A DNA stretch of 64,000 nt, from the NCBI RefSeq assembly GCF_030463565.1, contig NC_134644.1:157048191-157112190 (forward strand), read 5' to 3'. Below the pieces are notes generated by a model that saw only the letters and a program-made list of their open reading frames with translations, made no database searches and was not told the DNA's origin. Positions 11,690-24,521 of this stretch are shown one piece after another. The DNA comes from Pelecanus crispus (taxonomy: Eukaryota > Chordata > Aves > Pelecaniformes > Pelecanidae). Within the stretch, counting starts at the first letter, position 1, and each line of letters starts with the position of its first letter. The translations under genes were made by a program, and so were the position numbers.

Positions 11690-13017
11690 CTTTTATAATA
11701 AAATTAACTGTATTTGTAGATGAGGGGACAGTACTAATGTCATTGAGCTAAACTTCAATTAGTCTTTCAGAGTCTCCCCAAATATTCCTGTATCTGACTT
11801 AGGACATTATGGTCTGAATGGGTGGATAACTGCATGGGTAAAAAATTGTTTGGGAGATTAGGATCAAAGGGTAGTGTTTACCCTAGCCAAGAGGCTGGTG
11901 GTATTCCTCAGGGGCTCGTTCAGGAATATGTTCTGTTTAATATCCATATCAATGACACAGAGGAGCTGACGGAGTGAATTCTCAGCAAATTTGCAAATGA
12001 CAAAGTGTGAGTGAGGGAACAGCCAATACTGCTGAGGGCAGTGCTGCCATCCAAAAGAACCTACACAGGACTACAGGAACCTTATGGAATTCAGCAAGAA
12101 CAAGCAGATCTTGCACCTGGCAAAGATGTTCCCCTGGCTGCAATACAAGCTGGACTGACTGCAAGGGGAGAAGCTCTGCTGAAAAGTCTGGGAGTCGCAG
12201 GAGGCAGCAAGCTGATCATGAGCCATTAGTGCAAGCAGAGGGCCAAAGCGTTCATAGCGACATCGCTTTTTGATCCTTCGATGTCAGCTCTTCCTATCAT
12301 TGTGAAGCAGAATTCACCAAGCATTGGATTGTTCACCCACTAATAGGGAACGTGAGCTGGGTTTAGACCATTGTGAGACAGGTTAGTTTTACCCTACTGA
12401 TCATGTGTTGTTGCAATAGTAATCCTGGGCTGGGTTAATAGGAATCCAGCCAGTAGACTGAAGGATTCTCCCTTTACTCAAGACTTGTTAACACCTAGAA
12501 CACTGCAGCCAGTTTAGAGACCCCCAAGACAAGAAAGACGTTGATAAATTGTTTTGGCCACCAAGATGGTTGGGAACTGCAAAACTCGTTTTGAAAGGAT
12601 TGAGGGAGCTGGGTTTATTTAGCCTGGAGAAAAGACACCTTTGCGGAGAGGACTTAATGCCATTCACCCAATACCTGTAAGGATGGTCTCAAGAAGACAG
12701 AGCCAAAATCTTTGCAGCAATACATGACAGGAATACAAGAAACAACAGTCAAAATTCATAAGGGAGAGGCTCCAGCTTAACATGGAGAGAAATATTTTCC
12801 CCATGAGGACAGTCAGGCAGTGAAAGGAGTTACCAAGGAAGGTTGTGCACTTTCCATTCCTGGACGTTTTTAAGACCCAATTGGATAAAGCCCTGAGCAA
12901 CCAGGACTGACCTCAGAGCTGACCCTGCTTTGAGCAAGGGGCTGGAATAGAGAGCTCCTGAGGTACCTTCCAGCCTGGATTACTCTATGATCATATAATC
13001 CTATGATTCTATGACTG
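11690..13017 (+). mobile_element. Old, decayed CR1 (reverse transcriptase to tail)
   Basis: A diverged plus-strand CR1. The RT region is still traceable (ACTGCATGGGTAAAAAATTG, then ATTCCTCAGGGGCTCG, the region before FADD). The C-terminal region follows at 12590-12900, and a tail CTATGATTCTATGA ends at 13017. It has many indels and no useful open frame. Confidence 0.75.
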
Positions 13018-13721
13018 AGAATGAACTACTTCGGTAGTCTGTTTGAAACTTTTTCCTATCCCATTTTCCTATTCCTGGTTATGACAACTGCAGCTTTCCG
13101 TTATTGTAGAACAGTCCAGAAGAGTCTGAGCTTGAAGTTGAGAAAAATGGAGTAGAAAGAAAGACTGTGAGTTTTATATGCATATTTTAGTTCTAGGAAC
13201 TTATAATTTTGTTTCTATGTCTAACATGAGTTATATAGCCTTATCTCCTCAACACAGAAGTGACTGGTAGAGGTAGCAAAAACATTTTCACAAAACCATT
13301 TTTTCCACAGAATTTATTGCTCTGTCAAAATAGAAATATTCTATAAAGACACTTTAAATGACAGCACAATACTGCCAGAAACCTGTTAGCTTCATTTAGG
13401 ACTTAGAGAGTCTCAACTACCAGGCTCTAGAAGTCAAGGGCTGGAGGTATTTGTGAACAGTGAGTGTTCTCAGGAAACTAACACATAGAATGTGATTCTA
13501 GCTGGGCATGTCTTCCCTCATAAACACTAAACAAGCCTCTGAAATTTCAAAACCCTCCACAGAATGGAATTAATTGTTTTCTTAGTGACTTTCATGAACT
13601 TTTCTATGACTAGGAAACAAAACTGACAATCTGTTCCCCTTTGGGACCCATATTACTGTATCACTTACAAATGCTATATGGACCTCCCAGAATCCTTGCA
13701 TCTTGCTCAAGTTGCACAACA

Positions 13722-13790
13722 GCATAGAATCATAGAATTGTAGAACCATTTATGTTGGAAAAGACCCTTAAGATCATCAAATCCAACAGC
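13722..13790 (-). mobile_element. Very short CR1 tail fragment
   Basis: About 70 bp of minus-strand CR1 3' end: CATAGAATCATAGAATTG, then TGTTGGAAAAGACCCTTAAG. It is an extreme 5' truncation. Confidence 0.8.
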
Positions 13791-16700
13791 AGATGTATTA
13801 TCTGTTCATTCTTAAAGAGTCTCAGGTGGAGAAGGATTTGGCTGGTGTTAATGATTTTTTCATCCTTTTCATCCTTTTTCTTTTAGTTTTTCACCTTTTG
13901 TGCTTGCTGAGGAAACAACAGTTAAAAGCACTGTAAAGAGGGTAATGCTTTGTCATTAAGCACCATATTCTGACAGTTTTACACATGAAGAAAAGCATTT
14001 TGTTTTGTTTTCTGATACCCTAGTCCTGGTATGTTGAAGGATGGAAAAGGACAGATAAAAGAAGGCATGTAGCACATTACTTTCCATTGCATCATACTTT
14101 TGTGCTGCAGGAGAGTAGGGTTCAGATCTCTTGCATCTTTCTCAAATCTAAGATTAGTTGACAAAATAAAGCTAGCTATGCTAGGGTCATGACATCCCAT
14201 CTAGGCAGGTATCCAGGTCTTACCCACAGAGGTAACCATGATAAGGGACAGAGTTACATGTAGCTGGTTATTTTTATTGTCGTATAATGAAAGTATTTTA
14301 ATTTTTAGAATCAAAACATAGATTTAAGGCATGAAGCATAGAATCGTTACTAGACCGAAAAGGTCTTAGAAAGGTTTTAACTTTTTTTAAGATAGGAGGC
14401 TACTAATGACTAAGTTCATTGTAGGTGTCTATTAATATGGCATTTTATACAGTACCTTTCCCTATTGTTTATGGTGTATTTGTAAAATTTCTTTGAACAT
14501 TGTGTGAGATCGCAGCTTTAGCTTTCAGAATTTAACATTGATGAATTCCACCTCAAACAGCTTCCAGTGTTACTTACATTGTATTGGTCCATAGTTCTGC
14601 CACATAATGGAGGAAAGTTACTACTGTATTTTATGTATGTATGTTTAAGAAAAATCAGGCCACATTTTTATGAAGACCTTTATAGTCCCTGTATTTTTAA
14701 AACTGATTTAGTCTTCTCAGTGTAATAAAGCCACTCTTTCAGACAGCTACACCTTATCTTCCATGAACATAAAGGCACTTGCAAGCCATACTTCACACTT
14801 GTAGTTTTTTAACGCTAACTATAGCATGTTACTACAGATATTGGATACTCTTATTACCATAAGCATTTACATTTTGCAGTTATCTACATACAAGGTCTTT
14901 CTGCAATTATGGCTCAATATGTGGTAAATATATTGCAATATGAAGCAATAAATGTTTTATGAGAATTCACTACTTGCAAAATTGACTTAACCATATAAGT
15001 AAATTAATATATGAGTATATGTATATACACCTCTACATATTATATGTATAAAATATTTATACTATGTACAATGTAATATATCACCTACATATTATATACA
15101 TATACTATGTTATATATAGTAGTATAGTAGTTATACTTAACATATGTATATAGTACATAGTGTGTATATAGTGTATATAGTATATATTGTGCATATTTTT
15201 GTTTTCTACTAAAAAAAATAGGGAAAATTTCACCACCACTGGCTTGATTTTACATTAGATGTGTGCATGGATATGTATAGTTTATTATTTATTATACAGT
15301 ATAAATATATATACTCTGTGTGTATATATATAGATACAGTCTATATATAGAGAGAGTACATATATACTCCTCAGTATCTTCTAGACGTGCTTAGGAATGA
15401 TATAAGACATCTGCCTTAACTGGTTCCTCAACTATCAGCTCCTTAGCTTCCTTAATTGCTTTTGTCATTTTGCATTATTCTCTGGAGCCCACGGCTGTGG
15501 TGAGGACAGTTGCCTGTTCTCCTGAATTTTTCTTGTGCTATATAATCCCTTTCTCAAAGAGCAATTGACAGCTCTTTAGCTGTTTTAGCTTAATGAGCTT
15601 ATGAGCCAATCTTAGCTCATTAACGTGATATAATCTTAGCTCGTTAACATGTGGTAAGTATCAATTTCTTCATTTACAGGAAAGCTCTGTACTCCAGGCC
15701 AAACATCTTATTTTTGCTTTTCACTAATGACAAAGTCCATCATCATCTTATTTTAGAATCACAGGCGTGACTGATATTGTGCAATTAGCCTTTTCTAGAT
15801 TTGGTTAGAGACAATCTATATCATGTTGACATAGTTTCAGCATCCAGAAAAGATAATAAGAGGAGGAAAGCACAGTTACTTTATTGGAAATATGTTTTAT
15901 TTAATTGATCTTACATCTAATATAGGTCCTGCTTCATCTTTGGCAATCTTAGACTTACTTATAGGCAATGTAAAAATAGCAGTCGTAAATGCAATGAAAG
16001 CTTTTCATTAATTTTCTCTTTGTCCATCACTTTAGTGATAAGTATTGTGTTCTACATAACACTGACAGCAGCAGACTGTCATGACTTTATGTATGTCATT
16101 TAAAAATATATTTTACAAATAAAATCAGAAGTATAAATTTGCAAGTCTCAAAATATCTTTACATTTTGATGTTAAGAGACACAATATATTAATTCTACCT
16201 TAATAAAAAACAAAGCCCAGAAATGCTATCAAAAAGCATGTAAATCATAGTTTTTAGCAGGTCATTAAAATAAGATGGACCCTGTTCACAATGATTTTTA
16301 ATTTCCTGTCCCTGAGAGTTGTTCTTCAAACCTTTTTTTGGATCAAATAAATTTTCAAACCATGTAAGAAATAACTCAACAGATAAGAGGTGGAGGAAAA
16401 AAAACCTGTCAGGCATAGGTGGAATGAACAGGTTAAACTGCTCTGAGGGCCTGGAAGATAAAGTCACATCAGCCTGACATTACTCATCTGGTTTCAGAAT
16501 CACTTACCAAATATAACACCGTTTAGCTTCTTAGCATAGAACATAAAATTATTTATTCTTTTATGCTTTCCCAGATTCCTTTTGGTTTCTTTGTTTTTTT
16601 TGTTTGTTTGGGTTTTTTTTAATGGATTTTTCAGATTTTCTGACCACTTTTCTAGCATCAACCTGTTTCTGAATGCACATGAGTGAAAATAAAAGAAATA

Positions 16701-19700
16701 ATCTGAGGGACTCATTACTCAAATTGCACTATTGGGCATTCTCTTGGGCTAACCATAAATGTGGTGATTCCCCATGGATTTGCAAATCCTTCAATTGATA
16801 TATGGGAGCAGAATCCTGTCTTATGCTACTCTTAAAGAAGAGTCTATTCTTTACAATTTGAAGAGGTCATTTTTATTTTTTATTTCCCAGTTTCTGTATT
16901 GTAACACTTCACTAAATAAATTCTTATCACTGCAGAATGTGATAAAACACCAAGCAGATTGTCTCACAAGAATCACCACAGGAGACTTAAGAGTGTGCAG
17001 ATATATTCTCCTGTCATTTCAGTATTGGAAAAGAAGATGATGATATAATTAATTTTCCCCTACATAGCATCTTTTATCTTAGGAATATAAATTATTTTAT
17101 CAGTACTAGGTAATTGGGATCAAAGTTCACTCTGATAAGCATTATGTGTATTCTTAGAAATGTGGACATGCTGCTAGAGCATAAAATTCTGGGTGCTAGT
17201 TAATGTGGTTTCAGATGTTACCTTAAAATGGATGTGCAGCTCCATCAAAGGAAGTTAATTTCTCTTCAGTCTGTTTGGTAGCTAGGGCACTTTCTACAAG
17301 TGTTTTCTCAATATACTTCAGACAAAAAAGTATTTTGACCACATCTTGCTGAAGCAACATTGTTGGTCAAGAAACCAATTTCTGGCATAGCGCTATTTAT
17401 AGTTACTTTTGCTTTCTCTGGGAGACTGCAAATAATAAGATGTAGACATTATCACCTTGTGAATACATTTAGCTATAGCTTTATTTAGCATGACTGTCAA
17501 AAAATCATGCCAAAATCATTATTTGGCAATGATTTTATATGCAGCAAAGTATGCCGCACTGATAGATATTCACTGGTTACTTGACAAATTGCTAGAGAAT
17601 GATGTATGTCTTCAACATTCATAATTTTTCACAAAATGATGGGACCTACTTTTCAGAACTACTACCACACTTACTCCTGGTTGGGCAAGTCAGGTTATTA
17701 TGTTGCCATAGTTTCAGTATCAAGAAGATAATAAAGGGGAACACAGCTACTTCACTGGAATATTTTTTATGTAATCAAAGTTAATTTAATATTGGTCCTG
17801 CTTAATCTTTGACACTGCAAAATCATACTCAAAATTATTTGCCTGAGCTATTACTCATTGTAGTTATTTTACTACATAAGGAAATTAAATTACGAATAAT
17901 TTTTCCATTGTCCTAGTTGTCACTTAGGACAGCAGTACAAAGTAGATGATGAAAAAAATGGTCACACAGTGGCAGTTAGTCTGCAACTAAAGATAAAACC
18001 AACTTAGTGCAGAAATGACAAGTCTTAAACATTTGTTTAAAAAATGCCAGCTGGAATCACACAAAGATTTTAGATAGATATACAGCGCAGAAATCTTAAA
18101 TACAAAGGTATTCCTAAATGTTATATCACGCTTCCCTCACATTAATACTCTCTTCTGTAAGATTTATTTATTTCATAGAGAATGATATAAAAGGAGGCAA
18201 AGAATATCATGTTTAATTTCTAACCAGTAATACAGATTTTATTAACTTCCAGCTTTACCAGAAAACCAATGCAGTGCGTCTTTCTCCATCTTGTTTGACT
18301 GAACTTTTGGTGATCAAATCAAAATGAAATCACAGAAACTCAAAAAAAGGAGAAAATTTGGGAGTTTTGAGAGATGCTAAGTAGATTTTCTGTAGTACCA
18401 TGTAAGGCTAGTAAGACTACTAACAACATGCTTGAGAGGAGCTCTGGAACTCGGTTACTGAGCTTACCATTGCTTGGGTGGTCCTCCTGTAGTCACAGAC
18501 ACCTCATGTACCTATATTAGTCCCTACTGAGAGTCTGAAATTGGAAAATATCTTCACAAATTAACAAAGATTGTGGGGTTTTAATATAAAAAATTATACA
18601 AGCCATATTTTTCTCCAACTCTGATCATCCTATAAAGAAGCATGCTGCAACACGTACCGACTTTCTCATTGTGGAACAGATCGTCTTTTATAGAAAGACC
18701 ATGGGCAGAAGCATACAAGGTAAAAAAATGGTATACTCCTGCCCAAGAGATCTATGCTTTACTCAAATATTGTAGTAGTTAGGTAGTAGTTAGGGACTTA
18801 CAGCTGAATCTACACACTGGGATACAGATCTGCTGACCTATTTATGCAGTGATATCCAAGATTTTAAATTCCTCACGTTTCACTAATATTGGAGAAAATG
18901 ATGAATACTTTATAACACTTCAGCCAACTGTACTAGTGGGTTGAGGTATAACATACACTTTTAAGGCCTAGAAAAGAAAAGCTGTCTTTTACCTAGATTA
19001 ATAGCTTAATGACTTGGCTATAGACTCACTTTACTTCCATTAGCTCTCTATAAGAAGCTGCAAAATTTGTAGATATTAAATTATTTCCTTGACAAGAACA
19101 GCTTCTTGTATTTTTTGTCAAGGTATTCCTCCAGGATAAGATGTCTACATATTAATGCCAGCTCTGTTTCACAAACAAAAGTAAAATCAGACATTTTTAG
19201 CTCCATTTTATGGTGGTCTAGTTGTTCTGAGTAGTTCTACTAGAACTGCTACTTTGCTGAGTTTAGGTGATACCATGCGGTTTCTGGATTCCAGTAACAA
19301 ACCAGATTGTAGTATGACTTTAATGAGACATGATGGACCGGTAGTCTCTTGACATGCAGATAATGTAGAGTTAAAAGAGCTCAACGAATCTGGGAGACAG
19401 CTCAGGGTCTCCAGAGTTACCCAGTTTATTATGGCTATTCGTTAAAGAAACTTAAATGAAGTTTTAAATATCAGTCCCTAGTATTGAAGAAGTTGCCTTA
19501 AACTTGAAAGACTCACAGAGTTGCACAACAATCTCTGTACTCCTGCACATTTTATCTGTCTAGTGTGTTTGCTTGAATAATGTAGCCAAAGTGTTTGGAG
19601 GACAGAACAGTCTAATTTCAGCTATCTTCCTGAGAAAAACAAGAAACAGTGAGCAGACTTGGCTAACCAACTCCAGTCAAGCAACTGAAGCTGGAAATTT

Positions 19701-20869
19701 CATATGCCACAGTGAAAATTAACCACTCTGCTACTAGAAAATTGGACAGTTCACACACAAACAAACCTAACCCAACAAAAAACCCCTCCAATCTATTATG
19801 AATAGTTCATTCTCTATTACAATGAAGTCAGTATAATTCTTGAAAAGAGCAAGCTGGATACTAGCTTAAGCATTAACAGAATTGTTGAAGAAGTTCAACA
19901 TAAGTTTTATTTACGTTTATACGTTAAAACATATAATGCATAAACCAAAAAATTAAGAGCTTAACTTCAGATTCTAGGTTGCATATGAAAGCTTGGCCAC
20001 TGTGAACCAGGATTTTTTTGCTTTTCAGAATTAACTGATTTGCTCTAGACCCCCCCAAAAAAACATTAGTGTATGATCCTCACAATGTCATTTCTAGAGT
20101 GGCTCCTTGCTTCTCTTTCCAATGTATTTAACAACACAGACTTCAGTGATTTCAACGTGGGCCTGAATGGGCCTTTTCAGTTTATACAGAGCACCAAATT
20201 CACAAAGAACATTAGACCTTTTTTCCCCCCAGTTATCCTGTGAATAGTATTTCAGATCAGGATTCGTCATCCACTTTCCATGCTTGCAAGCAAAAGGTGT
20301 AGTTAAAATACAGTTTTAAAATTATAGTAAAATAATTAAGATCCTCCCCGCCAGTTCAATGTCATTAAAAGACAGCACTGGGGTTTTTTTAAGGCCAGAA
20401 AATACTGTATGAACTGGTACTACCTGTTAATATGTACATCCTGTACATTTCTGCAGAAAGGTCGTAAAATTAATGTGGAAAGTAGGCTGTCTACAACCTT
20501 GAGGAACACTCAGATTTTCTTAATTTTTTTTTTCTTTCAAAGTAAAAAAAAGTTGTTTCTGTACTTTTCACTGGGTTGACAAGTATAGGCCTTTTGTTTT
20601 GTAAATCTGCTTCTTCAAGTCACACAGAAAATTTATTTTAGTAAATAGATAATTTTACACATTGTGCTCAATGGTTATTTGTGAAAGTAATCTAAGTCTT
20701 TCTACTTCACCTAAAATTCACAGGAAGATTCAGAAAAAATAACATGATTTTAAGACCCACAAAAATACCAAATTTGAATTATGAATTTGGTTATTTTCTC
20801 ATCTTCACAACTGAAATGAGTTTAAAGCTCATCTTCCAAAGAAGAAACATGGTTAAAAAAAGCAATTGT
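13791..20869. other. Long AT-rich downstream flank, no gene seen
   Basis: No exon, RNA gene or clear transposable element is recognised. It contains TA-rich simple sequence (about 15000-15190 and 15295-15365) and a diverged direct repeat (15831-15960 against 17708-17830). The open frames are short and without known motifs. Confidence 0.5.
15000..15365. repeat. TA-rich simple-sequence region
   Basis: Irregular TATA/TGTATA runs at 15000-15190 and 15295-15365, separated by about 100 bp of ordinary sequence. There is no constant unit length, so it is low-complexity rather than a clean microsatellite. Confidence 0.8.
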
Positions 20870-22862
20870 CCGTTTTTATTTTGTTTACATTGCACTGAAA
20901 ATTTACATCATACTTTTACAAATCCTTTTTCATAAAAATATACTTCTTTACAAAAGTGTATGCATTAATATAAGAGGAGTAGCCAGTTGCAGAAGAAACA
21001 TTTTAAATGATCTCAAATGTATTAACCTTAACATTAATGAATGAATCATAGTTATTGCAGTCATTTGAATAAACAGGAATAAATAACAATCAATGGTATA
21101 AAATATAAAACAGCATCCTTTTAGTAGAATACAGTTTGACAGAGTTGTATGAATATTCAAAACAACATGTTGTAAAATGGTTTATAAGAAATTCATCAAA
21201 CATTATAGAAATCCAAGCAGCAATCCTGGGTACAATGATTTTTGGTAGGCACTCTCTATTACGGTAAGAAAAAGTTTAGATTTTCACAGAATTATTAATG
21301 TCTGAAAGGGACAAAAACAGATAATTCACACTGGCTAACACACAGCATTTGTGAGTCATGCTATGAATGGAAGACGATGACCTATATCAACTAAATTACT
21401 GAGTTGCCACTGAATAATTCTGATATGAAATAAATGTAAAACTAAAAATTACATTTCCTTAGAAGTGATTCTGGAATGTCTAAGACTCATATCTGAGGGC
21501 TGTGGAATCTGAATTGTCCCTAAAATGAATGGTTTGTCCCTAATAAAATCATGGCTTTATGTATATGTATATATATAAAAAATTTATACGTATATATTTG
21601 TTTTCATTGCCCTATGGTAATATATTCCATTTTCAATCATTAGCTGTAAGGATTTGTTTCCATAAAGTATGGAATATATAGATAAAATAGATGTGAATAC
21701 ACAGCATTTCCAAATTATAACTTCTTCTTGCCTTGTAGGTCTGATCCAAAGTTCACTGAAGTCTGTTAGAATCCATCAACTTCAATGGGATTTCACCCTG
21801 ATTTGTGGATTAATTTTGACAAAACGCTGAAGGAATAAACTGATGTGATACAGTCACAGTCGAGATTTAACTAGCATGGATTGAAAAATGTACTCTTAAA
21901 TTTTTAATATATGGATTTGATTACTAATGTTACTGTGAACTGCACTTTTTAATTTGAACTATTAAATTATGTTTTCACATTTGAAAAAAATGTAAGATGG
22001 TCACTTTTTTGGATGATCTCCAACAATAAGGAACATAGCCACATGACAAAGCTCAATTCATACTAAATTCTTGATTGCAAAATTTGTCTAGTTGTATGAT
22101 TGAACAAAGAAATGTAGAAACATTGACATTTGTGGGTATTGTTAATGGAAACAGAGAAAAGGAGCCTGACTTGGAACATGAAAAGGAAGCAAGATCTGAA
22201 GCAGGGAAGGAAATTCATTAAATAAGAACCTGACATTTTAATTTTGCTTCTGTGACATGGAAAGAGTAAGTTGTACTTGCTGATTTCTGAATACTACATC
22301 CTGGACTTAAAAAATTAACTGTTCTGAGAAAAAGAAAATACTAAACAGGCTGAATAAATGAAAAAAAAGTACAACCTGATGAGAAAGATGTAGCATATGA
22401 CTGTTAAAGAGAAGTCAGTGATCTATTGTCTCCTGTAAGTATAGCTCTTATTTTCTACCTATATCTTTTTTTAACCCAGTCCCTCTATTATAGTTTTTAT
22501 AAAGCACAGAAATACTGATAGTGGATGCTCCTCCAATATATGCAAATATGTTTTATGTTTTAGAATAACCTCCTTTTTTAAAAAAGCAAATAAACTGTGA
22601 GTAGCACTCATGGAGTGCAGCAAATGTTTTTAAAACTCTCCATGGTATACACGAAGAAGAATTCTGATCCAGTTTATTAAAAACAAAATCAAAACAAAAT
22701 AACCACAACCCATTCTTGTCTATCGTTGTCAGGAAAAGGTGACCCAGTATATCCTGAAAAGTGTGCTTTAATTTTTTTTTTTTTTTTTTTTTTAATAAGT
22801 GAATTGTGTGTGCACTTTGTTGTGTGTCAGTTTCTAGACTCTGAAGACATATCATTACCACA
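20870..22862 (-). other. CSMD3: CSMD3 3' UTR and downstream sequence (extent uncertain)
   Basis: The UTR starts directly after the stop codon. On the mRNA strand a 22-base A tract (22772-22793) lies about 70 nt past the stop. The first AATAAA on the minus strand is at 22673-22678. Other AATAAA or ATTAAA hexamers occur further down, for example near 22237 and 20876. I cannot tell which poly(A) site is used without transcript data. No repeat is recognised in this stretch apart from simple AT-rich runs. Confidence 0.5.
22673..22678 (-). terminator. First AATAAA after the CSMD3 stop (candidate poly(A) signal)
   Basis: TTTATT on the plus strand reads AATAAA on the CSMD3 strand, about 185 nt past the stop codon. 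It is a canonical hexamer in a plausible place, but several others lie further downstream and usage is unknown. Confidence 0.3.
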
Positions 22863-23022
22863 TTATACCATTGTGCAAACGGTGTTCAAGTTGGGGTCAA
22901 ATCGTACCGCTTTCCCTTCCGCAGACTTTGCATTTGTGTCATACATGGGGTTTTCAAAAGCAGCTTGTCCATTATTATTTTCATGTACAGAGCATCCTGT
23001 ATACTGTGTTTTAGGTGCAGTC
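22863..23022 (-). CDS. CSMD3: CSMD3 last coding exon: cytoplasmic tail and stop
   Basis: The coding part is 160 nt, entering in phase 2 and giving 52 residues from TAPKTQYTGC to NTVCTMV, then TAA at 22863-22865. The tail contains FENPMYDTN, an NPxY-type motif that in other receptors binds PTB-domain adaptors or signals endocytosis; this role is inference here. The acceptor is ttctacag. The 3' UTR continues to lower coordinates and begins with an A-rich region. Confidence 0.96.
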
Positions 23023-24385
23023 CTGTAGAAGAAAGAGTATTTGTAACTGCAGTTTTCCTGACTGACTTGGTATGGTTTAAGATTGTGAACAGAATTTAGC
23101 TCCCAATTCCAATTATGGGAGCTAAGTATCACATCTCAATTTTTTTTTACTATATCTGTGTTAAGAATTAGTACTCTCTTTACCAAAGTTTAAGGGATTT
23201 ATGATTCATTTAAAATGGTGTTCACTTAAAAACTTAGTTAACGACCTGAGAAGAGGTACATATTTCCACTTGGATGATCAGATGTTAAATAGTTAGGAGT
23301 ACAACAAAATCTTGTAAAGATGCAATAATTCCTCAGCCAGATGGCTGAGATTTTCTTTTTCCCTTTGGAGACTCAACAATTTTATCACAAATGAATTTAT
23401 AGCTGAAACATTTTCCTTTTCACTAAATAACTCAAAATACCAAAATTCAATCACTTGAAAATGTTTCATCTATATTGTTATGCAAAACATATACTGTACT
23501 GTAAATCATCAATATAAAAAATAGACAAGTGTTTATAGCATATAGTTAAAAGCAAACATATAAAAAAATTACATGAACATTTTTTCATACCCTGAAGCAG
23601 TTCAAAGACAAGTGGTACCATTTAAAAATGATGGTACATATTTTAAACTGATGTTATCCTACAGAGTATATTACAATTATTATTGTCAGGCTACCAGACA
23701 TAAATCACCATTTTGACAGCTAGTAGGCAATGAATTGTCTTGTCATTAAAGTGATTAAATTTTCTTTAGTCATCTAATGCTTTAAAGCTATAGGAAAAGA
23801 TTACTTGACACTAAATCCAAAGAACTAATACTCATCTCAATAACATGAACAAAACTGTTGAACTTAGAATAATGAAACTGAGAAGACTGGTGGCTGGGAA
23901 ATGTAACTGCGTATGAACAAATAATTTCAGATGCAGAAACAGTTCCATAATGAAACCTCTCAATGACATAATATTTGCATATACTTGCAAGCCAGTAAAC
24001 AGAGCAGGAATTAAAATAAATTTCTCAAGATGTGACTCATAATTCTGTCACATGTAAAAAAAAACTAACACAGGCAATCTACTGTAAGCACATACAAAAT
24101 CTACTAATTATATTATTCCCCATATGCCAATAATTTATAGCATCCATTTTGTTATCATAAAGAAATTTATATCATTTAAAATATGTAGGAATAAATGTAT
24201 AGCACAGTACAATAAATTGATCTTTCAGCCATTATGCCAGACCTTAATGGAGGTAGGAAGAACTTTCTACCTGCATATTTTGCAAACATTTTGTGGTTTT
24301 ACAGAAAAAAATTACACTAATAAAGATTGAAGGTAACAAAAACACCAAGTCGTACAGGAATTCTGTGTACATAATTTGTACTTAC

Positions 24386-24521
24386 CTTTGTTTATAAAGA
24401 TAAAAGCCAAAACCAGCAAATATAAGAGCAAAGAAAGGCACAAGGATAGCAATGGCCACTGAACTACTGTTTGTACCATGTGGTTGATTAGAAGTATTTG
24501 AACCCTCAGACATGTTAAGAC
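24386..24521 (-). CDS. CSMD3: CSMD3 exon: stalk and transmembrane helix
   Basis: This 136-nt exon (phase 1 to 2) encodes a Ser/Asn-rich stalk (SEGSNTSNQPHGTNSSS, with NTS and NSS sequons), then a hydrophobic segment (AIAILVPFFALIFAGFGFYL) and a basic stop-transfer end (YKQR). It is the single membrane anchor of the type I protein. The acceptor is ttttag and the donor is gtaagt. The hydrophobic stretch of about 22 residues is the normal length for one membrane pass. Confidence 0.96.

Noticed and set aside
12007..12273. Short overlapping frames as a separate gene
   Set aside because: They lie in a decayed CR1 reverse transcriptase region and carry no independent motif.
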